From positions 448,609-512,608 of the forward strand of contig CP011806.1 of assembly GCA_001664505.1 (NCBI GenBank): 64,000 nt of DNA, written 5' to 3'. A program made the position numbers and the translations under genes. A model generated the notes under the pieces. The model saw only the letters and a list, made by a program, of their open reading frames with translations, was not told the DNA's origin and made no database searches. Origin of the DNA: Acidobacteria bacterium Mor1 (GTDB lineage: Bacteria > Acidobacteriota > Polarisedimenticolia > Polarisedimenticolales > Polarisedimenticolaceae). Shown piece after piece: positions 47,328-56,287 of the stretch (position 1 is the stretch's first letter; every line of letters starts with the position of its first letter).

Positions 47328-48047
47328 ATGGTCGACGGGCAGTTCATCGAAGAGCAGCAGGGCGGCGCGCAGCAGGGCGAGCCGCCCAGGCGTAACAGCG
47401 AGCGCGGCCATCTGATGGCCGCGCTGATGCTGATGCTCGCGATCATGATGATCATGTCCACGGTGGTGACCCAGAAATGGGTCGACCTGCTCCAGCGGGA
47501 GCAGGAGGCGGAGATGATGTTCCGCGCCAAGTCGATCACCCACGCCATCCGGCGCCACCGCCGGGACCAGGGCCAGACCCAGCCGCTGATCAAGCTCGAG
47601 CAGCTGATGGACGCAGGCACCCGCGGCCAGTACTTCCTGCGCCAGCTGTACGAGGACCCGCTGGTCAAGGACGGCAAGTGGGGCATGCTCTACCAGGGGC
47701 CCGGCGGGCAGATCATCGATCCCAACTCCGCTGCGGCCGAGGCGGGCTTCGTGCTCGGCGACAGCCAGCGCCAGTCGACGACCCAGAACCAGAACCCCGG
47801 CGGGGGCCTGGTCAACACCGGGGAAGGGGGCGTCCAGGAGGTCGGGGGGCTCCCGATCATCGGCGTCAAGAGCCTCTGCAAGAAACCGGCGTTCCGGGTC
47901 TACAAGGGCTTCACCGAGTACCGGGAATGGCAGTTCACCCTCTACGACGTGGACCTGCAGGCGCGGCAGCAGAACGCCCAGCAGCAGGGAGCCGGCCAGG
48001 TACCCGGAGGGGTGCAAAACCCCGCAGCCGGGGGAAGGAACCGCTAG
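47328..48047 (+). CDS. GspK/pseudopilin-like single-pass membrane protein
   Basis: 239 residues from ATG 47328, four bases after GGGAGG. An Arg/Glu-rich leader (PPRRNSERG) is followed by HLMAALMLMLAIMMIMST, which looks like a prepilin signal with Gly27 at -1, His at +1 and no Glu at +5; GspK-type minor pseudopilins also lack Glu+5. The C-terminal domain has DGKWGMLYQGPGGQ and a Gln/Gly-rich end. It is shorter than ordinary GspK (about 300). Last gene of the block, with a separate promoter following for the M16 gene. Confidence 0.65.
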   Translation: MVDGQFIEEQQGGAQQGEPPRRNSERGHLMAALMLMLAIMMIMSTVVTQKWVDLLQREQEAEMMFRAKSITHAIRRHRRDQGQTQPLIKLEQLMDAGTRGQYFLRQLYEDPLVKDGKWGMLYQGPGGQIIDPNSAAAEAGFVLGDSQRQSTTQNQNPGGGLVNTGEGGVQEVGGLPIIGVKSLCKKPAFRVYKGFTEYREWQFTLYDVDLQARQQNAQQQGAGQVPGGVQNPAAGGRNR

Positions 48048-48100
48048 TCCGCCAGGTTTCGCTTTCCGGCGGCAGAGAAGCCGAGGAACCGCCGGCGGGC

Positions 48101-48130
48101 TTGTTCGGCCCCGGGCGGCCGGGCTATACT
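48101..48130 (+). promoter_or_regulatory. Promoter TTGTTC-N18-TATACT for the M16 peptidase (leaderless)
   Basis: TTGTTC (48101-48106), an 18-base spacer and TATACT (48125-48130) end eight bases before ATG 48139, with CCCGCCGG between. No Shine-Dalgarno. A start on or next to the ATG is predicted. Confidence 0.55.
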
Positions 48131-48138
48131 CCCGCCGG

Positions 48139-49401
48139 ATGATTCGCAAAGAAACCCTCGACAACGGTTTGCTGCTGCTGACCGAATCCATCCCACACGT
48201 CCGCTCGGTCACCATCGGAGTCTGGCTCAAACAGGGCAGCCGCCATGAGCCTCCGGCGGTCAACGGCATCTCCCACTTCCTGGAACATCTGGTCTTCAAG
48301 GGCACCGACCGCCGGTCGGCTCACGAGATCGCTCTGGCCGCCGACCGGGTAGGGATGCAGCTCGACGCCTTCACGACCAAGGAATACACCTGCTTCTACG
48401 CCAAGGTCCTCGACGAACATCTCGAGGAGTGCGTCGACTTGCTGGCGGACATCGTCCAGCACCCGCGATTCGACCCGGTCGAGCTGGAGCGGGAACGGCA
48501 GGTGGTTCTGGAAGAGATCCGCATGGTCGAGGACTCTCCCGAGGAGCTGGTTTACGACCTGTTCTCCGAGGCGTTCTACGCGGGCCACGCCCTGGGGCGT
48601 CCGATCCAGGGGACCGAGCAGACCGTCGGCGCCATGAGCCGGCGGCGGCTACAGCGTTTCTTCCGGGATTCCTATTGTCCGGACCGGATGCTGATCGTCG
48701 CTGCGGGCAGTCTCAAGCATGGCCGTGTGGCGCGGATGCTTCGGGAGGGTTTCGGGGGTATGAAGTCCCGCAATGTCGGAACCCGCCGCACCCGCCCGCC
48801 GAAAGCCAAGAGCGGCATCGTCAAACGCTCGAAGAAGGAACTGGAACAGCTGCACCTGCTGCTGGGCATGCCCGCCTTCGCCGAGACCCACGACGACCGC
48901 TACGCGCTGTTCGTGATGAACACCCTGCTGGGGGGCACCATGTCCTCCCGCCTGTTCCAGAAGATCCGAGAGGAGCGGGGGCTGGTCTACAGCGTCTACT
49001 CGGGGATCAACGCCTTCAGCGACAGCGGATTCCTGATGGTCTCGGCGGCGACCAGCCCCGAGAAAGGGCGTGAAGTGCTCGATCTGACTCTCGATGAGCT
49101 CCGGGACCTGCGGGACCGCGGCGCCACCGAGGAGGAGGTCGACGTTGCCAAGCGCAATCTCAAGAGCAGCCTGATGCTCTCCCTCGAGTCCACCTCGAGC
49201 CGCATGTCGAACCTGGCCCGCCAGGAGATCTACTACGGTCGCCAGCACACCCTGCGGGATGTGCTGCGCCGCATCGACAAGGTCGATGCCGCCCGGGTGC
49301 ACAAGGTCACCCGCAAGCTTTGCGACGGGGCCCGCCCGGGACTCGCCGCCGTGGGCAAGCTCGGCCGGTTCCGGCTGCGCGAATCGGAGCTGGCGCTCTA
49401 G
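48139..49401 (+). CDS. M16-family zinc peptidase (pitrilysin/MPP-like)
   Basis: 420 residues. The inverted zinc motif HxxEH is [14 protein letters not shown], and the downstream Glu ligand lies in [19 protein letters not shown]. The second, inactive half contains [25 protein letters not shown], typical of family members such as YmxG/PepR. No signal peptide. Bacterial members of this size act on short peptides or signal-type peptides. Neighbour dut follows after 16 bases. Confidence 0.93.
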   Translation: MIRKETLDNGLLLLTESIPHVRSVTIGVWLKQGSRHEPPAVNGISHFLEHLVFKGTDRRSAHEIALAADRVGMQLDAFTTKEYTCFYAKVLDEHLEECVDLLADIVQHPRFDPVELERERQVVLEEIRMVEDSPEELVYDLFSEAFYAGHALGRPIQGTEQTVGAMSRRRLQRFFRDSYCPDRMLIVAAGSLKHGRVARMLREGFGGMKSRNVGTRRTRPPKAKSGIVKRSKKELEQLHLLLGMPAFAETHDDRYALFVMNTLLGGTMSSRLFQKIREERGLVYSVYSGINAFSDSGFLMVSAATSPEKGREVLDLTLDELRDLRDRGATEEEVDVAKRNLKSSLMLSLESTSSRMSNLARQEIYYGRQHTLRDVLRRIDKVDAARVHKVTRKLCDGARPGLAAVGKLGRFRLRESELAL

Positions 49402-49417
49402 ACTCTTCGAGGGTTCG

Positions 49418-49936
49418 ATGGAAGATCCAGCCGTTCCGACCGGCCCCGGCGCCGGGCCGTCGCCGCTTTCACCCGCAGGGGCGGAGCGGGCGGTGCGAGT
49501 GCTGATCCAGCGCTTGCCCCACGCCGTGGATCTTGAGCTTCCGGCCCGCGCTACCGGCGACTCCGCCGGGTTCGATCTGCGGGCCGCCGTGGCCGAGCCG
49601 CTGGTGTTGCAGTCCGGGGCCCGGACCCTGGTGCCCTGCGGCATCGCCATCGCGTTGCCGCCGGGATACGAGGCCCAGGTGCGGCCGCGCAGCGGGTTGG
49701 CGCTCCGCCACGGTGTGACCCTGCTGAATTCCCCGGGCACCATCGATGCCGACTACCGGGGCGAGGTCGGGGTGATCCTGATCCACCACGGCGAGGAGCC
49801 GTTCACCATCGAGCGGGGGGATCGCATCGCCCAGCTGGTGGTCCAGGCGCTGCCTGCGGTCCGTTTCGAGGCCAGCGAGTCGTTGCCCGAGACCGCGCGC
49901 GGCGCCGGCGGCTTCGGCCACACCGGAGGCCGCTAG
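49418..49936 (+). CDS. dut: dUTP diphosphatase
   Basis: 172 residues from ATG 49418. It hydrolyses dUTP to dUMP, keeping uracil out of DNA and supplying dTMP synthesis. All five trimeric dUTPase motifs are visible: [47 protein letters not shown] and the C-terminal P-loop-like [10 protein letters not shown]. An Ala/Pro-rich N-terminal extension of about 25 residues is extra. It overlaps nothing; the MBL gene starts directly after its stop. Confidence 0.96.
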   Translation: MEDPAVPTGPGAGPSPLSPAGAERAVRVLIQRLPHAVDLELPARATGDSAGFDLRAAVAEPLVLQSGARTLVPCGIAIALPPGYEAQVRPRSGLALRHGVTLLNSPGTIDADYRGEVGVILIHHGEEPFTIERGDRIAQLVVQALPAVRFEASESLPETARGAGGFGHTGGR

Positions 49937-50716
49937 GTGGGCCTGCGCATCGTACCCCTGGCCTCGGGATCCAACGGCAACTCGACGCTGGTCGAGATCG
50001 GCGGCACGCGGCTCCTGGTCGACGCCGGGCTGTCGGCCAAGGCGTTGGGCGTCGCCCTCGAGTCGGTGGGGGTCGCTCCCGGATCCATCGACTGGATCGT
50101 CCTGTCTCACGAGCACCACGACCACGCCCGGGGCGCAGTGCGCTTTTCGCGCAAACACAACGTGCCGCTGATTTGCTCCTGGCCGACCCTCGACGCCATG
50201 GAGGCCTCGCCGGCTCACGTCGCCTCCTGGCAGCCGCTGGAGCCGGGACGGGTGCTCGATCTGGGCAAGGTGACCATCGACCCCTTTTCGATTCCCCACG
50301 ACGCCGTGGATCCTCTCGGGTTCGTGTTCGAGGGGGAGGGGATCCGGGTCGGGGTCGCCACCGATGTGGGCCACGCCACGGCCCGGGTGGTGGAGCACCT
50401 CCAGGACTGCCATGTGCTGCTGGTCGAGTCCAACCACGACGACGACATGCTGCGGGACGGCCCCTATCCCTGGCACCTCAAGGAGCGGGTGCGGGGCAGG
50501 CTCGGGCATCTTTCCAACTACGAAGCGGCGTGGCTCCTGGAGCAGGTGGTCGGAGACAACTGCTGCAACGTGCTGCTGGGCCATCTGTCGGAGCAGAACA
50601 ACACACCGGAACTCGCCGTGGAGTCGGCGCGCAAGGCTCTGGCCCGCGGGGGCCGTGATTCCATCGAGGTGCGGGTCGCCGAACGGCGGCGCCCCAGCCC
50701 TGCGGTGGAACTCTAG
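49937..50716 (+). CDS. MBL-fold hydrolase, YycJ/WalJ-like
   Basis: 259 residues from GTG 49937, immediately after dut. It begins RIVPLASGSNGNSTLVEIGG, the start typical of YycJ, and has LSHEHHDHARGAV (HxHxDH), a later Asp (VATDVGHATA) and LLGHLSEQNNTPELA. YycJ-type proteins are thought to be 5'-3' exonucleases acting in mismatch repair in Bacillus-type systems lacking a MutH. That role is known of the family; it is inferred here. Confidence 0.88.
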   Translation: MGLRIVPLASGSNGNSTLVEIGGTRLLVDAGLSAKALGVALESVGVAPGSIDWIVLSHEHHDHARGAVRFSRKHNVPLICSWPTLDAMEASPAHVASWQPLEPGRVLDLGKVTIDPFSIPHDAVDPLGFVFEGEGIRVGVATDVGHATARVVEHLQDCHVLLVESNHDDDMLRDGPYPWHLKERVRGRLGHLSNYEAAWLLEQVVGDNCCNVLLGHLSEQNNTPELAVESARKALARGGRDSIEVRVAERRRPSPAVEL

Positions 50717-50727
50717 GAGATACGAGG

Positions 50728-52023
50728 ATGATCGCCCGCTATACACGCCCCGAGATGGGGCAGCTCTGGAGCGAGCAGGCCAAGTTCGACAGCTGGCTCG
50801 AGGTCGAGCTCGCCGCCTGCGAGGTGATGGCCACCCGGGGGTTGATTCCCCCCGAGGATCTCGCGACCATCCGGGAAAAGGCCTCCTTCGATCTGGAGCG
50901 GATCGAGGTGATCGAGGCCGAGGTCAAACATGACGTCATCGCCTTTCTGACCAGCGTGGCCGAGAAGGTCGGGCCGGCGTCCCGCCACATCCACTACGGG
51001 CTGACCTCGTCGGACGTGGTCGACACCTCCCTGGCCATGCGCACCGGCCGGGCGATGGACCTGTTGCTCAGCGGCCTCGACGAGCTGCTGGCGGTCCTGC
51101 GCAAACAGGCCCACGCCTACAAGGACACGGTCATGGTCGGCCGGACCCACGGGATCCACGCCGAGCCGTACACCCTCGGACTCAAGTTCGCCTCCTGGTA
51201 CGCCGAGGCCCGGCGAAACAAGGAGCGGCTCCAGTCGGCCCGGGAGGAGATCCGGGTGGGCAGCATCTCCGGTGCCGTCGGCACCTACGCGCACCTGGGG
51301 CCCGATATCGAGGCCGAGGTGCTGGAACGGCTGGGGCTGCGGGTCGAGACCATCGCGACCCAGGTCATCCCCCGGGACCGCCACGCGACCCTGATGGCCG
51401 CCCTCGGTGTGCTGGCCTCATCCTTCGACCGGATCTCCACCGAGATCCGGCACCTCCAGCGCAGCGACGTCCGGGAGGTCGAGGAGCCGTTCAGCAAGGG
51501 GCAGAAGGGGTCGTCGGCCATGCCCCACAAGCGCAACCCGGTGGGCTGCGAGAACATCTCCGGGCTCTCCCGGGTGGTGCGTTCCAACGTCCAGGCGGCG
51601 CTGGAGAACGTGGCGCTGTGGCACGAACGGGATATCTCCCACTCCTCGGTGGAGCGGGTGATCGTCGCCGACTCGACGATTCTCTGCGACTACATGATGG
51701 CCCGGCTGACCCGGGTGCTGGGCGGGCTTCACGTCTACCCCGAGCGGATGCTGCAGAACATGCAGATCACCCGGGGGCTGGTCTTCTCCCAGGCGGTGCT
51801 GCTCGAGCTCACCCGGCGGAACCTGACCCGGGAGGCGGCCTACGAGATCGTCCAGCGCAATGCCATGGAGACCTGGGCGGGTGAGGGCAGTTTCCGGGAG
51901 CGCCTGGGCGCCGATCCGGCCCTGGAAGGGGTGCTGACCGCCGAGGAGCTGGACGGCCTGTTCCGGCCGGAACACCTGCTGCGGCACGTCGACGGCATGT
52001 TCGAGCGGGTCTTCGAGGAATGA
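50728..52023 (+). CDS. purB: Adenylosuccinate lyase
   Basis: 431 residues. It releases fumarate from SAICAR and adenylosuccinate in purine synthesis and AMP formation. The lyase signature is SSAMPHKRNPVGCENI, with conserved TSSDVVDTSLA and GRTHGIHAEP earlier. Length is normal. ATG 50728 follows TAGGAG by eight bases. It precedes purF, which has a separate promoter. Confidence 0.98.
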   Translation: MIARYTRPEMGQLWSEQAKFDSWLEVELAACEVMATRGLIPPEDLATIREKASFDLERIEVIEAEVKHDVIAFLTSVAEKVGPASRHIHYGLTSSDVVDTSLAMRTGRAMDLLLSGLDELLAVLRKQAHAYKDTVMVGRTHGIHAEPYTLGLKFASWYAEARRNKERLQSAREEIRVGSISGAVGTYAHLGPDIEAEVLERLGLRVETIATQVIPRDRHATLMAALGVLASSFDRISTEIRHLQRSDVREVEEPFSKGQKGSSAMPHKRNPVGCENISGLSRVVRSNVQAALENVALWHERDISHSSVERVIVADSTILCDYMMARLTRVLGGLHVYPERMLQNMQITRGLVFSQAVLLELTRRNLTREAAYEIVQRNAMETWAGEGSFRERLGADPALEGVLTAEELDGLFRPEHLLRHVDGMFERVFEE

Positions 52024-52058
52024 ACGAGACAGGACGGGACGCCCCGGCTTCCCTCTGG

Positions 52059-52064
52059 TAGAAT
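52059..52064 (+). promoter_or_regulatory. -10 element TAGAAT upstream of purF
   Basis: TAGAAT preceded by no clear -35. The start would be about 52071, giving a short leader of about 17 bases without a Shine-Dalgarno before ATG 52088. Confidence 0.4.
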
Positions 52065-52087
52065 CCCGGTTTCTCTTTCTGGCGACT

Positions 52088-53473
52088 ATGTGCGGAATCG
52101 TTGGAATCTTCGGTCATCCTGAGGCGGCGAACCTGGCCTACCTGGGCCTCTACGCCTTGCAGCACCGCGGCCAGGAGTCGGGCGGCATCGTCACCGAGTC
52201 CGGGCGCAGCCTTCATCGGCGGGCCAAGATGGGCCTGGTGGCCGACGGCTTCGACCGGAAGATCCTGAAGGATCTGCCCGGCGAGTGCGCCATCGGCCAC
52301 GTGCGCTACTCGACCTCCGGCGACACCAACCCGGCCAACGCCCAGCCCTTTCTGCTGCAGCATCACCGGGGCCCGATCGCCGTGGCCCACAACGGCAACC
52401 TGGTCGACGCCGCCGTGGTCCGCGCGGATCTCGAGGCGGACGGCTCGATCTTCCAGACGACCACCGACACCGAGACGATCCTGCATCTGGTGGCGAGGTC
52501 CAAGGCGGCCGACGTCGCCGATGCCATCACCGAGTCCCTGGGGCAACTCCACGGAGCTTTCTCCCTGGTGTTCCTGGTGCCCGGCCGGCTGATCGCCGTC
52601 CGCGATCCCATGGGTTTCCGCCCGCTCTCCCTGGGCAAGGTCGACGGCACCTGGGTCGTGGCCAGTGAGAGCTGCGCCTTCGACCTGATCGGCGCCGAGT
52701 ACGTCCGCGACCTGGAGCGGGGCGAGATGGTGGTCATCGACGTGGCCGGGGTCCATTCGTTCCGGCCCTGGGGCCCGGAACGGCCGGCCCGCTGCCTGTT
52801 CGAGCATGTCTACCTGGCCCGGCCCGACAGCAAGCTGTTCGGGCACTCGGTCCAGCGGGTGCGCAAGCGGATGGGCGCGGAGCTGTGGGAGGAGCATCCG
52901 GCCGACGTGGATGTGGTCATCCCCGTGCCCGATTCCGGCGTCTACGCCGGTATGGGCTACGCCAATGCCTCGGGACGCCCCTTCGAGATGGGGTTGGTGC
53001 GCAACCACTACGTGGGCCGCACCTTCATCGAGCCGACCCAGCAGATCCGCAACTTCGGCGTCCGGGTCAAGCTCAACCCGGTTCGCGAGTTGATGCGGGG
53101 CCGCCGGATCGCCCTGATCGACGACTCCCTGGTCCGGGGCACCACCAGCAAGAAGATCGTCCAGCTCTGTCGCGAGGCGGGAGCGACCGAGGTGCACGTG
53201 CGCATCTCCTGTCCGCCCACGGTGGCGCCCTGTTACTACGGAATCGACACTCCGGTGCGTGACGAGTTGATCGCCGCCAACAAATCCGTTCACGAGATCC
53301 GCGACTTCATCGGTGCCGACAGCCTGGGTTACCTGAGCCTCGACGGCATGACCCGGGCGGCGGAAACCAAGGAAGACGAGGTCTGCACCGCGTGCTGGAC
53401 CGACAAGTACCCGGTGGCGCTGCCGCCGGCCCAGTCGGAGCAGCTGCGGCTCTTCGAGAAAACCAAGCGCTGA
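52088..53473 (+). CDS. purF: Amidophosphoribosyltransferase
   Basis: 461 residues. It makes phosphoribosylamine from PRPP and glutamine, the first purine step. The mature N-terminus is the nucleophile Cys in MCGIVGIFGH; NTN-amidase elements include HRGQESGGI and GHVRYSTSG. The PRPP loop is ALIDDSLVRGTTSKKI. Cysteines at ARCLFEH, APCYYGIDTP and EVCTACWTDKYP match the [4Fe-4S] ligands of the B. subtilis-type enzyme, so it is probably oxygen-sensitive. The protein starts without an added propeptide. Confidence 0.97.
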   Translation: MCGIVGIFGHPEAANLAYLGLYALQHRGQESGGIVTESGRSLHRRAKMGLVADGFDRKILKDLPGECAIGHVRYSTSGDTNPANAQPFLLQHHRGPIAVAHNGNLVDAAVVRADLEADGSIFQTTTDTETILHLVARSKAADVADAITESLGQLHGAFSLVFLVPGRLIAVRDPMGFRPLSLGKVDGTWVVASESCAFDLIGAEYVRDLERGEMVVIDVAGVHSFRPWGPERPARCLFEHVYLARPDSKLFGHSVQRVRKRMGAELWEEHPADVDVVIPVPDSGVYAGMGYANASGRPFEMGLVRNHYVGRTFIEPTQQIRNFGVRVKLNPVRELMRGRRIALIDDSLVRGTTSKKIVQLCREAGATEVHVRISCPPTVAPCYYGIDTPVRDELIAANKSVHEIRDFIGADSLGYLSLDGMTRAAETKEDEVCTACWTDKYPVALPPAQSEQLRLFEKTKR

Positions 53474-53570
53474 TCCCGGGGTTGTGCGCCGGCAACCGGT
53501 TCGCGCCGTGAACTGGTTTCGCGGCGCCCGCAGACCCCATCATGATGCCGGGTCGAAACCGGAGGATGCC

Positions 53571-54617
53571 GTGTCGAACGAAGACCAGAAACCCCTCAGC
53601 TACCGGGATGCCGGCGTCGATATCGATGCTCAGGAAGAAGCGCTCTCACGCATCGGCAAGGTGGTGGCCTCGACCCGCACCCCCGGTGTGATGGCGGATC
53701 TCGGATCCTTCGGCGGCATGTACGACGGCCGCTTCCCGCAGATGCAGCACCCGGTGCTGGTCTCCTCGGCCGACGGGGTGGGCACCAAGCTACGGGTCGC
53801 GGTCCAGATGGGCATTCACGACACCGTCGGCCGTGATCTGGTCAACCACTGCGTCAACGACATCCTGGTCCAGGGCGCTCGTCCGCTCTACTTCATGGAC
53901 TACGTGGGCACCGGTGTGCTCGAACCGGGAGTGCTCGCCGCGGTGGTCGAGGGGGTTGCCGCCGGTTGCCGGGACGCGGGCTGCGCGCTGCTCGGCGGCG
54001 AGACCGCCGAGATGCCCGGGTTCTACGGCGACGGCGAGTACGACGTGGTCGGCTTCATCGTCGGCGTGGTCGATCGGGACCGGGTTATCGACGGGGCCAG
54101 GATCGAGGCGGGGGATTCGATTCTCGGCCTCCACGCCGCCGGGCTGCACACCAACGGCTTCTCCCTGGCTCGCAAGATTTTCTTCGAAGTCGAGGGGCAC
54201 GCCGTCGACTCGGTGGTTCCGGAGCTGGGACGCAAGGCAGGCGAGGTGCTTCTCGACGAGCACCGCTCGTACCACAACGTGCTGCGGGATCCGATCGACC
54301 GGGGTTGGATTCGAGGCCTGGCCCACATTACCGGGGGCGGACTGACCGACAACCTGCCCCGGGTGTTGCCGGCGGGTACCGCCGCCGAGATCCGGCTGGG
54401 TAGCTGGGAGATCACTCCGGTCTTCAGCTACCTGCAGGAGAAGGGCAAGGTCGCGGCCGACGAGATGTACCGCGCTTTCAACATGGGGGTCGGCATGGCC
54501 GTGATCCCCGAGCCCACCCATCGCGATGCCCTGGTGGCGCATCTCGAGGCGGCCGGAGAGCGCCCGGTCGAGATCGGAAAGATCGTCGCCGGCGACGGCC
54601 AGGTGTCCTATGTCTGA
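53571..54617 (+). CDS. purM: Phosphoribosylformylglycinamidine cyclo-ligase
   Basis: 348 residues from GTG 53571, preceded by GGAGGA. It closes the imidazole ring (AIR synthase). Signatures include SYRDAGVDIDAQEEALSRI, VSSADGVGTKLRVA, NHCVNDILVQGARPLYFMDY (cut here as VNDILVQGARPLYF), LGGETAEMPGFY and GLHTNGFSLARKI. A longer frame upstream to 53484 adds a leader unlike family members. Its end overlaps purN by eight bases. Confidence 0.97.
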   Translation: MSNEDQKPLSYRDAGVDIDAQEEALSRIGKVVASTRTPGVMADLGSFGGMYDGRFPQMQHPVLVSSADGVGTKLRVAVQMGIHDTVGRDLVNHCVNDILVQGARPLYFMDYVGTGVLEPGVLAAVVEGVAAGCRDAGCALLGGETAEMPGFYGDGEYDVVGFIVGVVDRDRVIDGARIEAGDSILGLHAAGLHTNGFSLARKIFFEVEGHAVDSVVPELGRKAGEVLLDEHRSYHNVLRDPIDRGWIRGLAHITGGGLTDNLPRVLPAGTAAEIRLGSWEITPVFSYLQEKGKVAADEMYRAFNMGVGMAVIPEPTHRDALVAHLEAAGERPVEIGKIVAGDGQVSYV

Positions 54618-55257
54618 CGGGGGACGCCCCGGCCGGGTCGCGATCCTGATCTCGGGGCGGGGCTCCAACATGGAGGCGCTGCTGCGGGGCATGCGGTCCG
54701 GGGCCATCGCCGCCGAGCCTGCGGTGGTGCTGAGCAACAAACGCAGCGCCAAGGGGCTCGAAACCGCCGCGGCCGCAGGTATCCCGACCGAAGTGGTTCG
54801 CCGTCGCAAGGGCATGACCCACGAAGATCACGACCGGCTGGTGATCGAGGCGCTGGACCGCTACGACATCGACCTGGTCTGTCTCGCCGGGTACATGCGT
54901 TTGCTCTCCCCCTTGATGGTGGCCCGCTTCCCCGACCGCATCCTGAACATTCATCCGTCGCTGCTGCCCGCCTTCCCGGGGCTCGATGCCCAGCAGCAGG
55001 CGTTGGACTACGGGGCCCGCTTCTCGGGCTGCACCGTGCACTTCGTCGATGAGGAATGCGATCACGGACCGATCGTGACCCAGGCGGCGGTATCCATCGA
55101 ACCCGGCGATGACGCCTCCTCGTTGTCCGCGCGAATCCTGGAACAGGAGCACCGGATCTATCCCGAGGCGGTCGCCCTGTTCTTCCAGGGCCGGCTCTCG
55201 GTGGAGGGCCGCCAGGTGCGCATCGCACCGGCCACGGGGACTCCCGCGGCAGGATAG
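54610..55257 (+). CDS. purN: Phosphoribosylglycinamide formyltransferase
   Basis: 215 residues from ATG 54610, within the last codons of purM. It transfers formyl from 10-formyl-THF to GAR. Motifs are ILISGRGSNMEALL, the catalytic region NIHPSLLPAFPGLDAQQQAL and GCTVHFVDEECDHGPIVTQ. The catalytic Asn/His/Asp triad (N and H of NIHPS, D of DHGP) is present. It ends the purF-purM-purN cluster. Confidence 0.97.
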   Translation: MSDGGRPGRVAILISGRGSNMEALLRGMRSGAIAAEPAVVLSNKRSAKGLETAAAAGIPTEVVRRRKGMTHEDHDRLVIEALDRYDIDLVCLAGYMRLLSPLMVARFPDRILNIHPSLLPAFPGLDAQQQALDYGARFSGCTVHFVDEECDHGPIVTQAAVSIEPGDDASSLSARILEQEHRIYPEAVALFFQGRLSVEGRQVRIAPATGTPAAG

Positions 55258-55294
55258 TTCGTCGGTTCCCGAGCCTCCAAAGCAGGGGACACCC

Positions 55295-56041
55295 ATGGAC
55301 GACGACCGTCGGGCGGCTGAGGCCGCTCCCGCCCTGATGTTTTCGCGGGACCGCCCCGGTTCGAATCTCGACCCTCCGCCGGCCCTCCCTCGGCGGCTGC
55401 AGCCCCGGGAGAAACTGGCGGCCCGGGGTGTCGAGGTGCTCTCGCTGACCGATCTGGTCGCGCTGGTTCTCGGATCGGGAACCAGGGAACATCCGGTGGA
55501 GCGGCTTTCGCGGCGGCTGGTGGCGACTCACGGTCTCGACGGCCTGGCCGGGCTCTCGGGCAGCGAGTGGCGCAACCAGGCGGGGCTGGGACCGGTTGCC
55601 GCCGGTCGGCTGGCCGCGGCGTTCGAGCTGGGCCGCCGAGCCTGGGACCGGGAAGGCCGGCCCGAGCTCCCGGCGATGACCCGGCCGGCACGGGTGTTCG
55701 AACAGGTCAAGGGTCTTTGCACTGCCCGCAAGGAACAGCTGGTCGGGCTCTACCTCGACGCCCAGAACGGACTGATCCACCGGGAGACTCTTTCGGTGGG
55801 TTCTCTCAACACGACCCGAACCCATCCCCGGGAGATCCTGTTCCCCGCCATCGAACATCTCGCCGCGGGTTTCATCCTGGTACACAACCACCCCAGCGGC
55901 AGTCTCGAACCCTCCGGCGAAGATCTGGACTTTACCGAGGGGGCACGTCGGGCCGGTGAGTTGTTGGGCATCCCTCTGCTCGATCACCTGATTGTGAGTC
56001 GACGGGGCTACGTCAGCCTGCGGGAGCGGGGGTTGATGTGA
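55295..56041 (+). CDS. radC: RadC/JAB-domain protein
   Basis: 248 residues from ATG 55295. The C-terminal JAMM/MPN+ motif is intact: a Glu in ETLSVGSLNTTRTHPRE-type loop (HRETLSVGSLN), HNHPSGSLEPSGEDLDFT with the His-x-His and downstream Asp ligands. The N-terminal helix-hairpin-helix-like part includes LVALVLGSGTREHPVE. RadC was linked to repair, but its function is unresolved; the JAB fold implies a metalloprotease or isopeptidase. Nothing in the context adds to it. Confidence 0.93.
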   Translation: MDDDRRAAEAAPALMFSRDRPGSNLDPPPALPRRLQPREKLAARGVEVLSLTDLVALVLGSGTREHPVERLSRRLVATHGLDGLAGLSGSEWRNQAGLGPVAAGRLAAAFELGRRAWDREGRPELPAMTRPARVFEQVKGLCTARKEQLVGLYLDAQNGLIHRETLSVGSLNTTRTHPREILFPAIEHLAAGFILVHNHPSGSLEPSGEDLDFTEGARRAGELLGIPLLDHLIVSRRGYVSLRERGLM

Positions 56042-56287
56042 AGAAGCGTCGCGCGGTGTTGGGTCTCCAGCGGCTGGATTATTGCTGCAACGCCAAAGAC
56101 CTTCGTTGTGCTTGCGCAATTTGATGCTGCACCGATCGAAAAGGTCTCGTTGAAGCCGAAAGTTTCAGCGGAGGCCGCGGGCGCCAGGGTTAGACTCCCG
56201 TCACAAACTTGTTTCGCCAGCCGGCGGGATGACTGGGGAGTCGACCGGGGGGTTGACGATCGTCCCGCCTTTCAAGAGGGGGATTCT
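56042..56287 (+). other. Intergenic region before the PPC-domain protein
   Basis: 246 bases between radC and ATG 56288. No gene is supported: the upstream frame lacks a family-like start. It ends with AGGGGG as a ribosome site. No convincing promoter pair found. Confidence 0.4.

Noticed and set aside
45654..48305. 883-residue minus-strand frame over the pseudopilin and lipoprotein genes
   Set aside because: Antisense shadow; the plus strand carries signal peptides, prepilin sites and ribosome sites.
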